Shown piece after piece: positions 1 to 9,430 of a stretch of DNA of 12,553 nt (the first letter of the stretch is position 1; every line of letters starts with the position of its first letter). This DNA comes from an uncultured Prevotella sp. (GTDB taxonomy: Bacteria; Bacteroidota; Bacteroidia; Bacteroidales; Bacteroidaceae). Under the pieces are notes generated by a model, which saw nothing but the letters and a program-made list of their open reading frames with translations, ran no database searches and was not told the origin of the DNA. The stretch covers positions 1 to 12,553 of the forward strand of contig CAAFRM010000095.1 of the NCBI GenBank assembly GCA_900765465.1, read 5' to 3'. The position numbers and the translations under genes were made by a program.

Positions 1-1590
1 TATAAGTATGATTTTCTGATTATCGGCTCAGGAGTTGCCGGTATGAGTTACGCCCTGAAAGTAGCCAGAGCGCATAAAGGTAAAGTGTGCATGATTTGCA
101 AAACCTCTCTCGACGAGGCGAACACGTCATTTGCACAGGGTGGTGTTGCGTCAGTTACCAACTTGGAAGTGGATAACTTCGACAAGCACATTCAAGACAC
201 GATGATTGCTGGTGATTACATCAGCGATTACAATGCTGTAAAGCAGGTTGTCACCATGGCACCGAAGCAGATCGAAGAGCTTGTGCAGTGGGGTGTTAAC
301 TTCGACAAGCAGCAGGACGGCAAGTTCGACCTCCACCGTGAGGGCGGACACAGCGAGTTCCGCATCCTTCATCATGCCGATGATACGGGTGCTGAAATCC
401 AGCGCGGACTGATGGAGGCAGTGCGCAACTGCCCTGACATCGATATCAAGGAAAATCATTTCGCCGTGGAGATTATTACCCAGCACCACTTGGGTGCCCG
501 TGTTACCAGACGCACTCCTTATATCAACTGTTACGGAGCCTACGTGCTGAATCCTGATACCCAGAAGGTGGATACTTATCTGAGCAAGGTAACCGTGATG
601 TGTACCGGCGGATGTGGTGCCGTTTACCAGACTACTACCAACCCTGTCATCGCCACGGGTGATGGCGAGGCGATGGTTTACCGTGCCAAGGGTACCGTGG
701 CCGATATGGAGTTCGTTCAGTTCCACCCTACAGCCCTCTATCATCCGGGCGAGACTCATCCTGCCTTCCTCATCACCGAGGCAATGCGTGGATACGGTGG
801 CATCTTGCGTCTGCCTAACGGCGAGAGCTTCATGGAGAAATATGATGAGCGTCTGAGTCTGGCTCCTCGCGACATCGTGGCTCGTGCCATCGATAAGGAG
901 ATGAAGATTCACGGTCTTGACCATGTATGCCTGGATGTTACCCACAAGAATCCGGAGGAGACCAAGCGTCACTTCCCTAACATCTACGCCAAGTGTCTGA
1001 GCATCGGCATCGACATCACCAAGGATTACATCCCTGTGCGTCCTGCCGCTCACTACATGTGTGGTGGTATCAAGGTAGATTTGAACGGCTGTTCAAGCAT
1101 CAACCGTCTCTATGCCCTGGGCGAGTGTTCATGCACCGGTCTGCATGGTGGCAACCGTCTTGCCAGCAACTCGCTTATCGAAGCTGTGGTTTATGCCGAG
1201 ACAGCCGCCAAGCACAGTCTGGAGCATGTAGATGAATACGATTTCAACGAGAAGGTTCCTGCCTGGAACGACGAGGGTACCCTGACCAACGAGGAGAAGG
1301 TATTGATTACCCAGAGCGTCAAGGAGGTGGGCGAATGCATGAGCAACTACGTGGGCATCGTGCGCAGCGACCTTCGCCTGAAGCGTGCGTGGGACCGCCT
1401 CGACCTTCTTTACGAAGAGACCGAGAATCTCTTCAAGCGTGTCAAGGTGAGCAAGGAACTCTGCGAGCTCCGCAACATGATCAACGTGGGCTATCTCATC
1501 ACCCGCATGGCAATAGAGCGCAAGGAGAGCCGTGGCCTTCACTATACCATCGACTACCCTGTTCACGCTTACGACAAGAAAGATAAATAA
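1..1590 (+). CDS. nadB: L-aspartate oxidase, 5' end cut by window edge
   Basis: This FAD enzyme oxidises L-aspartate to iminoaspartate, the first step of de novo NAD synthesis; NadA then makes quinolinate in the cytoplasm. The frame is open from base 1, so the ATG at 43 is internal: the dinucleotide-binding motif GSGVAG (window residues 9-14) lies before it. Only a few N-terminal residues are missing; 529 are present, close to the usual family length of about 530. Visible hallmarks are REGGHS followed by HHADDTG (about 113-130), QFHPT (240-244), APRD with Arg290, AAHYMCGG with His351, and HGGNRLASNSL with Arg386. Arg290, His351 and Arg386 match catalytic/substrate positions known for the E. 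coli enzyme. Succinate dehydrogenase flavoproteins are the main relatives, but the length and HGGNRLASNSL favour NadB. Neighbouring nadA/nadC would lie to the left, outside the window. The gene ends in TAA, followed 18 bases later by a terminator. Confidence 0.95.
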   Translation, partial: YKYDFLIIGSGVAGMSYALKVARAHKGKVCMICKTSLDEANTSFAQGGVASVTNLEVDNFDKHIQDTMIAGDYISDYNAVKQVVTMAPKQIEELVQWGVNFDKQQDGKFDLHREGGHSEFRILHHADDTGAEIQRGLMEAVRNCPDIDIKENHFAVEIITQHHLGARVTRRTPYINCYGAYVLNPDTQKVDTYLSKVTVMCTGGCGAVYQTTTNPVIATGDGEAMVYRAKGTVADMEFVQFHPTALYHPGETHPAFLITEAMRGYGGILRLPNGESFMEKYDERLSLAPRDIVARAIDKEMKIHGLDHVCLDVTHKNPEETKRHFPNIYAKCLSIGIDITKDYIPVRPAAHYMCGGIKVDLNGCSSINRLYALGECSCTGLHGGNRLASNSLIEAVVYAETAAKHSLEHVDEYDFNEKVPAWNDEGTLTNEEKVLITQSVKEVGECMSNYVGIVRSDLRLKRAWDRLDLLYEETENLFKRVKVSKELCELRNMINVGYLITRMAIERKESRGLHYTIDYPVHAYDKKDK

Positions 1591-1608
1591 AGAATAGAAA
1601 AAACATAA

Positions 1609-1645
1609 AAAAAAGCTCGGATGCGATTTGCATCCGAGCTTTTTT
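1609..1645. terminator. Bidirectional terminator between nadB and sprA
   Basis: A perfect 16-bp stem (1609-1624 with 1630-1645) has a 5-base loop GATTT. The core GCTCGGATGC/GCATCCGAGC is flanked by A-tracts on the left and six T's on the right, so it gives a U-tract on either strand. It begins 18 bases after the nadB stop and ends 3 bases before the sprA stop codon. One hairpin therefore ends both convergent transcripts. Confidence 0.93.
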
Positions 1646-1648
1646 CGT

Positions 1649-4600
1649 TTATCTCGTCAGCGAGAACTTGATGCTCAAGCCGAAGTCCTGCGTGGTCGTC
1701 GGATAACTGCTGCTCGAAAGCAGCGGGGTGTTGGTCTGACGATCGTAGTAGAAACTCATGGTGAGCAACTTGCTCAGGGTGTAATCGGCAGTGAAGCTGA
1801 ACTTCAAGGCATTGTTACCACTGCTGGCACTGCTCGTCATCGAAGCGATGTCGCGGACAATGGCTGCCTGCTTGCGGAAACTGAAGTCAGCACGGAGATT
1901 AAGGTCGTGGTTGGCACCCTTCGACTTCAGCGCGCTCTTGCTGTCCTGCTGATTCTTCTTGCCCGTTCTCTTCACCTTCTTGGCTCTAGGACCAAAGAGG
2001 TCGAAGTCATTGATGCGGTAGCCCATACCTATCACCCAATCCTTGCTCAAGGCCTCGTTCACCTGGATACTCGTCATACTGAGGTTCAATACGCGGGTCT
2101 GGCGATACTCAGCCTTCAGGGTCATGTTGTTGTTAAAAGTCATATCCATTCCGAGCAATGGAGAGAAGGCCTCGTTGATGCTCACCTGCGACACGTTGAA
2201 CATGCTGCTAGGCGATGGATTGCCCGTAGAGGCATCGCTGATGAAGCCCAAGCCATTCATGAATTCCTGATAGGTGCTGAAACTGTTATAGCTGCCCACC
2301 GCATATACACTCTTGTAACCATGATTGATGTTCACACTCTTGAAGTGGTCGCAGAACCAAGGCAACTTGCCGAGTCCACTATAGCGAACCGTCCAGTTTG
2401 GCAACAGGCGGCTCAACGTTGGGAATATCGAGAGCGAACCGCCGCCCATCGATGTATAGGCATTGAGGAAGGCAGGAATCATCACATCACCACTGTACTT
2501 GTTAACCGGGGTGCGGGATGCATCAAACTTGCCTCCGCTCAGTTCAGAACCAGCCGGATAAACCGCTCCGGCATACTGCGCCTCTACCTTCTGGCGGAAA
2601 CCTTCCAGCGAGTTGACAAACTTCTCGAAGGTCTTGCTCTTGTAACCACTGTTGGCATTGCCCATTCCCTCGAAGGCAGAACCCAATGAGATGGTGGTCA
2701 TCTGGAAGGTTCCGCTCTGCGTGGTCGGCGTGCCCTCATACATATACTGTATACTCTTCTGCGTGGTCTTGGTGTGGGTGGCAGAAAGGTCGATCTTGAA
2801 ATCCTTTACAGGTTCCAGGGTGGCACGGAACTGCCAGTTGTCGGTCTTGCTCGTCGTAGCCGGCGTTGCGATGGAATCGTTGAAGAGCAGCCAGTCGTTC
2901 TCCCTAGCCTTCTGGATATAATCATCGTCTATCATACCGAAGGCAAAGTCAAGTCCCGGTGCCATCTGTCCCACCTTCTTCTGTCCGAAGGCATCGCCCA
3001 CGCTAGGGGTGAAGCCAGGCAGGGTCATCTGGTAGCTGTTGCGATAGGTGAAGCTCACCTTGCGCACCATCATCGCCAAGCGGGATGCAAACTGGGCAGC
3101 CTTGTACCACTTCTTGTTGTCAAGCGGCTCCTTCGGCAAAACGGTAAGTTTCAGCTTCAAGGCACTATCCACCTTCGAGAGAAGCTTAATCTGGTTGTTA
3201 TCCACCTTTTTATATTTAAGGTGGAACATCTTGCCATCTGCCGTCTTCGCCGATACGATGAGGCGCTTGCTGTTCTTGCCATGCTTTACCAGCAGGGTGG
3301 TATCAGGCAGGAGGGTCACTTCCTTCTCAAAAGCCTTTTTGTTCTTCGGAAGCTTCTTTGCCAGGTCGTTTCTGCCCTTATCCTTGGCGTTGGTCTTGGC
3401 ATTCTTGCCATCCTTCACGTCCTTGCCGTCGGTCTTGGCAAGTTCCTTGCCGCCATTCTTCTCAGCCTCTTCCTTCGCCTTCAGCTCTTCTTCCTTGGCT
3501 TTCGCCTTGGCCTTCTTTCTGTCTTCCTTCTCCTTCTTCATCCTAGCCAGTTCACTCCTGCTCTTGGAACGTTCATACTTCTCGTTCACCTTCTTGAGGA
3601 ATGGAACGTGGTTGTAGAGACGCACCAGGTCGATGTTGCCGTTCAGGGTCACCTCGCGCTGGCTGTTGATGGTATTGCCATACGAGTGGCCTTCTTCATC
3701 TTCCATGCCTCGCTCCCACGAATAGTTGGCGCTGTAGTTGGCATCGGTGTTCAGCCAGTCGAAGACTGGAAGCAGATTGAGCGGCACCTTATAAGATGCC
3801 GTGAAGTTCTGACTGTAGTCGAGCGGTGTACCCCAGCTCTTCACGCTGTTCCATACCGAACTTCTGTAAACCGAGTCTTTCCAGGCATGATACTGGTCGG
3901 CATAGAGATCGGTGTTCACTTCCGGATAAGGCACATCCACCTGTGCATGGGTGGCACTCTGGAAGTTCATGTGCAGGTTCTTGGTCAAGTCCCAGCGCAT
4001 GGAGAACTCTCGGTTCCAGAGGAATTGGTCGCTATAGGTGAGCGGCAGCTGCGAATTGAGCGTACTCTCCATATCGCGCTCCTCCAGCTCGTAGGTCTCG
4101 TGCGTCATCTCCGTATTGAAGGCGATGTTCTGAGGCAGCCAGTTCAGGCCGAACCGCTTCAGGATGTCGAGCCACTTGCTCTTGTTCTTGATCTTCTTGA
4201 ATGGCTCCCACGATTTATACACAGGAGTCCAGGAATAATCCAGGGCACCTCGCCAGTTGTCACGGTTCTCATAAACCGTGGTCTCGCCGGTGGTACGCTG
4301 ATGCGCATGACTGTAGGTCAACGAGAAGTTGGCTGGGTCGTACGGCATCGGATGACCCTTGGTGGCGATACCCACACGGGCATTGGAAACAGAGAAGTTG
4401 GTCTGCGTCACCTTGGTTACGGCGATGTTCTCGATAGAGTCTCGCTCTGCCTTCGAACCGGTGGCATCCAGAGCATCCTTCAGTTCCATATCGGTATCCA
4501 GCGGATTATACTTCGGCGAAGTCTTCTCCTTGGTCACACTATAATATAAAGGTATGCTCACCTTCGCCTTGTCAGGGAAGAACTTACCCATCTCCAGCGA

Positions 4601-7600
4601 TGTGGTCACACTATAGGTGCCGTAATTGTCGGTGCTTCGGCTTGCCACGCCGTCTTCCAGTCCGCCAAAGCCCTCGCTCATATATCTTCCGGTGGCATTC
4701 ACGCTACCGAAGTCGGAGAGCTGAACATTGAGGTTGGCATTGGCTGCCCAACCGCCCTTGTTGTTGTGTTCCAGCAGTCGGAGCTCGTTGATCCAAACTT
4801 CTCCGCTCTTCTCCTCGCCCGAGTTGTTGCGCACACCGATCATCATCGTTTTCACCTCGCCCAGGGTAGGATTACCCACGATGGTGAGCTTGTTGTTCGG
4901 ATGGTTGGCATCATACATGGAGTAAGGTGCCATATAGGAAGCCAGGCCCTGTGCCTTCGCCTTGTTGCGCTCCTTCTTCAGGTTGGTGAAGACGCTGAGC
5001 GCCACGTTCAGCATATTCTCCTCAGGCCATACCTTCTTCTTGTCAGCAGTGCTGTTTCTTACGTATTTGCCAGGTTCAGTCACCTGCAGAGGAATCTCAT
5101 ACTCATAGTAGTTGTTCTTATAGTCACTACCCAGACGCAGGAACACAGACAGCTGATTATCCTTCAGGTTGGTGGTGTTCTGCTCCAGGGCATTGGCATG
5201 GGTGAACATCTGGATGCGCTTGTACTGGCGCAAATCCACGGTAGAGTTCTTATATACCGCCTTTGCCTCGCCATTGCTCAGGTTCTTGACCACCATGCTC
5301 AGCGCCTGCTCGTTGGCCTCAACCAGCTGTGGCTGACTAGGGTCTTTCTCTCGCTCAATGCCAGGAGGCAGCACATAGTTCACCGGTGTCTTCTCGGCAT
5401 TCTCCTCCAGACTCACGGTGCTCGCCTCCAGGGTTCCGCCGCTGGCAGCTCCCAATGGCTGGTCGTAGGTGCGCCATTTGCTCATCACCAGGTCGAGGGT
5501 TCCGAATCGGAGCACCACCGGCTTCTTGAAGTTGGTGAGGAACATGCGCATGAAGCGGATGCTGGAGAAATCGTTGATGTTGCCCTGACGCTTCTCGAAC
5601 TCATCCACAGGGATGCGGAACTGATACCAGGTTACTGACGACTTCGTGTTGTCGCGCCAGGTCTGGCTGTACTCTCGCTTATCTACGATGAAGTTGCTGC
5701 CCACCACGAGATCTTCCGGACGGATGCTCACGTGATACTGATAGTACTTCTCATACTCGTTGAGCGTATAGTCCTGGTTGATATCTTCCACATCAGGGGT
5801 GGTTTTATAAGATGTATCATAACTCTCGGTGCGGCTGTCACTATCCGGCGAGTTGCCCTGAGGGTTGTTGATATACTTGTATCTGTCCAGGATGGATGTC
5901 TTCTGCTGGTCCCAGTCGGAACCGCGGAAATAGTGGTAGTCATCACGTGCCGGGTCGGCAAAGATGCTGTCGAACACCGCCTGGTTCACCTTGCCCTGAA
6001 TCTGGTCGAGATAGGCACTCTTGTAGAATTCCTGCTCCTCGCCATCGGTGAGTCCGTTGAAGCCCACATCCTGCAGGGCACGGCTGCCGCTGGTGGTGGC
6101 AAAAGCGTAGGTCACGGTGCTCTGGGTAGGAATCTTACCCCACTGTGTATAGGTAAAGCTGTCGCTGCCATCCACCGGCATACCACTCTCGTAGAACTTC
6201 TTGCCATCTCGCAGAATATCCTCGCTCACCTCTCCCAGGTTGATGTAGAAGTCGCCACCATAGTCGGCGGCATCAGCCTGATCCTTGGAGTAGATGAATG
6301 GGTCGAGCATCCAGAACTCGATGTATTCCACGTTGGCCTGCTCAAAGTTGTTGGTATCCAGCTTTCTCATCATACCACCCCAGTTGCGCTGAGGGTTCTG
6401 AAGCTTTCCGTCGGGCTGCAGGTCGTTCACATTGAAGTTATACGGACCCGGCTCCGATGGATAGTAAGCCAGGTTGAGCACGCTCAGGGTGTTGGTGGCT
6501 CCCTGATAGGTGCTCTGCTGACGCAATGGGAAGAGCTCCTTTACATACACCTCTCTTACATAGTGATTACTCAACTGCTTCAGGTCGCTCTTGATGTGGC
6601 CAGGGGTCAGCGAACTGCCTCGGCGGGTGAAGAGAGGGTCGATGCAATACCAGGCAAGACGGGAGCGATGGAAGCCACTGGTCAAGCCCGACTTGTCGTT
6701 GTAATCTTCCTTGAAGTTGAGGGATGGTACACTCGAAATAATCCATGAAGAAGGAGTCATCACGTCGATGGTTTCCTTGGTTCCCTCGAAATCGTCGAGA
6801 TAAGAGGCGTTGTCTTGCGTGCCTCCTGCTTCGCCCGCAATGAGCTGGGCAAACTCGCCCTGGAAGGTGATATAGGATGGCTGGGTGAGATGCAGGAACG
6901 GAATCTTGTCGAGCACATTGGTCAGCCACTGGCTCTCCTTCTTCCAGTTCAGGTTCACACCCCAGATGGTATTCTTCAATGGTTCCGAACCCATCGCCAC
7001 CTTGTTGGTGAGTGCCTGCTCGGAAAGATGCTGCAGCGTACCGCTTATCTGGAAATTCTTGGAGAAATCATATTCCCAGTTCAAGCCCACCATGGTCTTT
7101 CTCATCTGTCCGTAGTCGGTGTTGCTTTCCAGCGATACGTTCACTGCCGTTCCGGCATCAATGATACTCTGGTTGAGGATGGTCACCTCGCCGGCATTGT
7201 AATCCACCGAGTAGTCGGAACCCTCGGTAAGGGTTACACCACCTGCCGTTACCACCACCGACCCCTGTGGCACATTGTAGGCACCCAGGGAGATGACATT
7301 GGCTGCCGAACCCTTAAACTGACCCGTGATGAGATACTTGTTCTTCTCTGCCAACTGCTTGGCGATGGTCTTCGTGCTATCGTAAAGTTCTGTAAAGGCA
7401 TACTTGTCTGCCTGCTCCTTCGCAACGCCGTTCTTTACCAGATAATCACGCATGTAGCTTCCGAATGGCTCTACCTTCGGGATGAACACACGACCGTTGG
7501 ATACGGTGTAGCCCTCCACATAATCGTAGTAACCATTGCTGCGCGCCTTGTTGTTGTTGTCGAGTCGGTCGGCTCCTACCACGCGGATGATAGGCTGGCT

Positions 7601-9430
7601 CTTGACCTGCGCCTCGGGAATATAACTGAGATAGACACCCGTGGTATCGCTCTGGTACTTGATGTCGAGACGGAACTTCTCCTTCTCCACCTGAGAGGCG
7701 AGATAGTAGACGTTCTTCATCATCAGGTCCCAGTTGCCCTGCTGCGGACTGCAGCTGGTGTTCTTCAGCGACTTCACGAAGAGTCCCTGCTTGGTATCTG
7801 TGATATCCGATGCAAACTCACCCACCTGATAGGTTACGCCGCCGTAGGTATATTCGTAAGCCACGGCAAGCACCTGGTCGGTCTGCAATCCGGTTTTCAG
7901 GGAAACGTATCCCATCGCCGTATTCACGGAGTATTCTGAAGAAGAGAGCAGTCGGGCACTCTCCAGTTTTTCGTAATCGCTGCCGCCCACCAGTCCGCCG
8001 CCTTCCAATACGGAAGAAGCCTGGTCGTTGTCACGGGCTGCCGCAAACTGGTTTGTCATCGCAGTATACTCGGTGTTAGCCTGGTTGGATGGCACCTTGG
8101 TTCCTCCCGCAGTCCACATCGGGTTGCTCAGTTTTTCGGTTTCACCCAGGTCGGTCAGAGCGATGATGTTTCGGGTATTCGTGGTGGTTCCCGTCTTGTT
8201 AGTTACCCAGATTTCCACACGGTTGATGGTGACGCCCGTTACCAGGTTAGGCAACTTCTTCATCCATTCGTCGTAATGGTTTCTGAAGAAACGGGAGAGG
8301 AAGAAGTGGCGGTTCTCCTCGTAATCGGCTACATTCAACTCGAAAGGTGTCAGCTGCACGCCACCCTTGCTCGATACACTCTTAGAGGCAGACTTTTTCT
8401 GCGAGAAGACGGTCTGCAACTTGAGTTTTCCAAACTGCATATCGGTTCTCAGACCGAAGAGGCTGCTGGCACCCTTGATAAGCGACGAGTTGCTAGGGAA
8501 GGAAACATTACCCGCCTCAACCAGTTTGATGATCTCATCCTCCTTGCCGTCATACTTCAGCTTCATGTTCTGCGCATCATAGTCGAAGGTGGCATCGGTG
8601 TTGTAATTCAGGTTGAGGTTCATCTTGTCGCCAATCTTACCATTCAGATTCAGATTAATCTTCTCATCGAAGTTCATCATCGTGGTCTTTCGGTTGCGGA
8701 TAGGCAGCGAAGGGTTGTCGATATTCTTCTTGTTGATACCAAACTTCAGTTCGGCAGAACCCTGCGTCTTCACCCTGATGCCGCCAGGACCGAAGATTTT
8801 CTCAGCCGGTCCCAGGTCGAAGTGCATATCGGTGAAGTCGAACTTCTCCTTGCCCTTAGCCTGGTATATCTCGTCGTTCTTCTTTCGGTAAAAAGCGTTT
8901 CGCTCGTTCAGTTCAGTCCATGCGAGATATTCCGCCGGAGTGAGCATGATAGGAGCCGAGAGCCAGGTGTTGCCCATCTTGTTGCCGATGATGTAGCGGT
9001 TGATGGTATCGTTGTAGATTACATCATACTTCAGGGCATCCGGACGCTTCAGGTCGAGCGGACTCTGGTAGAGGTCGCTCAGCGAGAACGGCTGGGTGCG
9101 CTGAATCTGCCAGCGGGTATGCAGCAGGGAATCTGGGATAGAATCTTCAGCTATCTGAAGCGGCTGGGCATTGATGCCCGACTTCTCATCCCCATCCTTT
9201 GCGGCATTGTTTCCGTTTGCGGCATTGTTACCGTTGCGGCCCTGGTTTCTGTTCTGATTCCCATTCTGTGCCGATGGTCTCGAAGCCTGAGCAGCCTGTC
9301 TGTTTTGTGCCCTCTGGTTTCTTTGCCTGGTTCTATCATTCTGCAGAAAAGGCAAAGCGAGGGCGTAGCCGAAGGTAGAAACCATCAGCCACGCCATCGC
9401 CAGATATATGATTCTTTGTCTTATCTTCAT
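1649..9430 (-). CDS. sprA: SprA/Sov, type IX secretion outer-membrane translocon protein
   Basis: SprA (Sov in Porphyromonas) is known as the giant single-chain outer-membrane beta-barrel (36 strands) through which type IX secretion cargo leaves the cell. This copy has 2593 residues, a little longer than typical 2400-2500-residue relatives. A signal peptide is visible: basic MKIRQR, hydrophobic residues 7-25, and a likely cut after ALA at 25. An Asn/Gln/Arg-rich linker follows (about 30-80). The conserved SprA N-terminal region then starts (PFSLSDLYQSPLDLKRPD; FGPGGIRVKTQGSAEL; KIGDKMNLNLNYNTDATFDY). The rest is rich in alternating strand segments, with repeated LDDFEGT- and WINELRL-type family motifs. 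A Lys/Ala/Glu-rich insertion lies at about 1950-2036. The end, FGLSIKFSLTR, looks like a final barrel strand. The start is set by the signal peptide and by abutting the ruvA stop (TAAATG). No Shine-Dalgarno is seen, so translational coupling to ruvA is inferred. Other type IX genes are not in the window. Confidence 0.95.
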   Translation of the reverse strand: MKIRQRIIYLAMAWLMVSTFGYALALPFLQNDRTRQRNQRAQNRQAAQASRPSAQNGNQNRNQGRNGNNAANGNNAAKDGDEKSGINAQPLQIAEDSIPDSLLHTRWQIQRTQPFSLSDLYQSPLDLKRPDALKYDVIYNDTINRYIIGNKMGNTWLSAPIMLTPAEYLAWTELNERNAFYRKKNDEIYQAKGKEKFDFTDMHFDLGPAEKIFGPGGIRVKTQGSAELKFGINKKNIDNPSLPIRNRKTTMMNFDEKINLNLNGKIGDKMNLNLNYNTDATFDYDAQNMKLKYDGKEDEIIKLVEAGNVSFPSNSSLIKGASSLFGLRTDMQFGKLKLQTVFSQKKSASKSVSSKGGVQLTPFELNVADYEENRHFFLSRFFRNHYDEWMKKLPNLVTGVTINRVEIWVTNKTGTTTNTRNIIALTDLGETEKLSNPMWTAGGTKVPSNQANTEYTAMTNQFAAARDNDQASSVLEGGGLVGGSDYEKLESARLLSSSEYSVNTAMGYVSLKTGLQTDQVLAVAYEYTYGGVTYQVGEFASDITDTKQGLFVKSLKNTSCSPQQGNWDLMMKNVYYLASQVEKEKFRLDIKYQSDTTGVYLSYIPEAQVKSQPIIRVVGADRLDNNNKARSNGYYDYVEGYTVSNGRVFIPKVEPFGSYMRDYLVKNGVAKEQADKYAFTELYDSTKTIAKQLAEKNKYLITGQFKGSAANVISLGAYNVPQGSVVVTAGGVTLTEGSDYSVDYNAGEVTILNQSIIDAGTAVNVSLESNTDYGQMRKTMVGLNWEYDFSKNFQISGTLQHLSEQALTNKVAMGSEPLKNTIWGVNLNWKKESQWLTNVLDKIPFLHLTQPSYITFQGEFAQLIAGEAGGTQDNASYLDDFEGTKETIDVMTPSSWIISSVPSLNFKEDYNDKSGLTSGFHRSRLAWYCIDPLFTRRGSSLTPGHIKSDLKQLSNHYVREVYVKELFPLRQQSTYQGATNTLSVLNLAYYPSEPGPYNFNVNDLQPDGKLQNPQRNWGGMMRKLDTNNFEQANVEYIEFWMLDPFIYSKDQADAADYGGDFYINLGEVSEDILRDGKKFYESGMPVDGSDSFTYTQWGKIPTQSTVTYAFATTSGSRALQDVGFNGLTDGEEQEFYKSAYLDQIQGKVNQAVFDSIFADPARDDYHYFRGSDWDQQKTSILDRYKYINNPQGNSPDSDSRTESYDTSYKTTPDVEDINQDYTLNEYEKYYQYHVSIRPEDLVVGSNFIVDKREYSQTWRDNTKSSVTWYQFRIPVDEFEKRQGNINDFSSIRFMRMFLTNFKKPVVLRFGTLDLVMSKWRTYDQPLGAASGGTLEASTVSLEENAEKTPVNYVLPPGIEREKDPSQPQLVEANEQALSMVVKNLSNGEAKAVYKNSTVDLRQYKRIQMFTHANALEQNTTNLKDNQLSVFLRLGSDYKNNYYEYEIPLQVTEPGKYVRNSTADKKKVWPEENMLNVALSVFTNLKKERNKAKAQGLASYMAPYSMYDANHPNNKLTIVGNPTLGEVKTMMIGVRNNSGEEKSGEVWINELRLLEHNNKGGWAANANLNVQLSDFGSVNATGRYMSEGFGGLEDGVASRSTDNYGTYSVTTSLEMGKFFPDKAKVSIPLYYSVTKEKTSPKYNPLDTDMELKDALDATGSKAERDSIENIAVTKVTQTNFSVSNARVGIATKGHPMPYDPANFSLTYSHAHQRTTGETTVYENRDNWRGALDYSWTPVYKSWEPFKKIKNKSKWLDILKRFGLNWLPQNIAFNTEMTHETYELEERDMESTLNSQLPLTYSDQFLWNREFSMRWDLTKNLHMNFQSATHAQVDVPYPEVNTDLYADQYHAWKDSVYRSSVWNSVKSWGTPLDYSQNFTASYKVPLNLLPVFDWLNTDANYSANYSWERGMEDEEGHSYGNTINSQREVTLNGNIDLVRLYNHVPFLKKVNEKYERSKSRSELARMKKEKEDRKKAKAKAKEEELKAKEEAEKNGGKELAKTDGKDVKDGKNAKTNAKDKGRNDLAKKLPKNKKAFEKEVTLLPDTTLLVKHGKNSKRLIVSAKTADGKMFHLKYKKVDNNQIKLLSKVDSALKLKLTVLPKEPLDNKKWYKAAQFASRLAMMVRKVSFTYRNSYQMTLPGFTPSVGDAFGQKKVGQMAPGLDFAFGMIDDDYIQKARENDWLLFNDSIATPATTSKTDNWQFRATLEPVKDFKIDLSATHTKTTQKSIQYMYEGTPTTQSGTFQMTTISLGSAFEGMGNANSGYKSKTFEKFVNSLEGFRQKVEAQYAGAVYPAGSELSGGKFDASRTPVNKYSGDVMIPAFLNAYTSMGGGSLSIFPTLSRLLPNWTVRYSGLGKLPWFCDHFKSVNINHGYKSVYAVGSYNSFSTYQEFMNGLGFISDASTGNPSPSSMFNVSQVSINEAFSPLLGMDMTFNNNMTLKAEYRQTRVLNLSMTSIQVNEALSKDWVIGMGYRINDFDLFGPRAKKVKRTGKKNQQDSKSALKSKGANHDLNLRADFSFRKQAAIVRDIASMTSSASSGNNALKFSFTADYTLSKLLTMSFYYDRQTNTPLLSSSSYPTTTQDFGLSIKFSLTR
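9201..9236 (-). repeat. 18-bp tandem duplication inside sprA linker
   Basis: Two adjacent 18-bp copies (9201-9218 and 9219-9236) differ at two bases and encode NGNNAA twice in the low-complexity linker just after the SprA signal peptide. Being a multiple of three, the duplication keeps the frame. It points to slippage-driven length variation of this linker. Confidence 0.75.

Noticed and set aside
151..1053. 300-codon minus-strand frame within nadB
   Set aside because: It is the shadow of nadB, whose motifs and length are complete on the plus strand.
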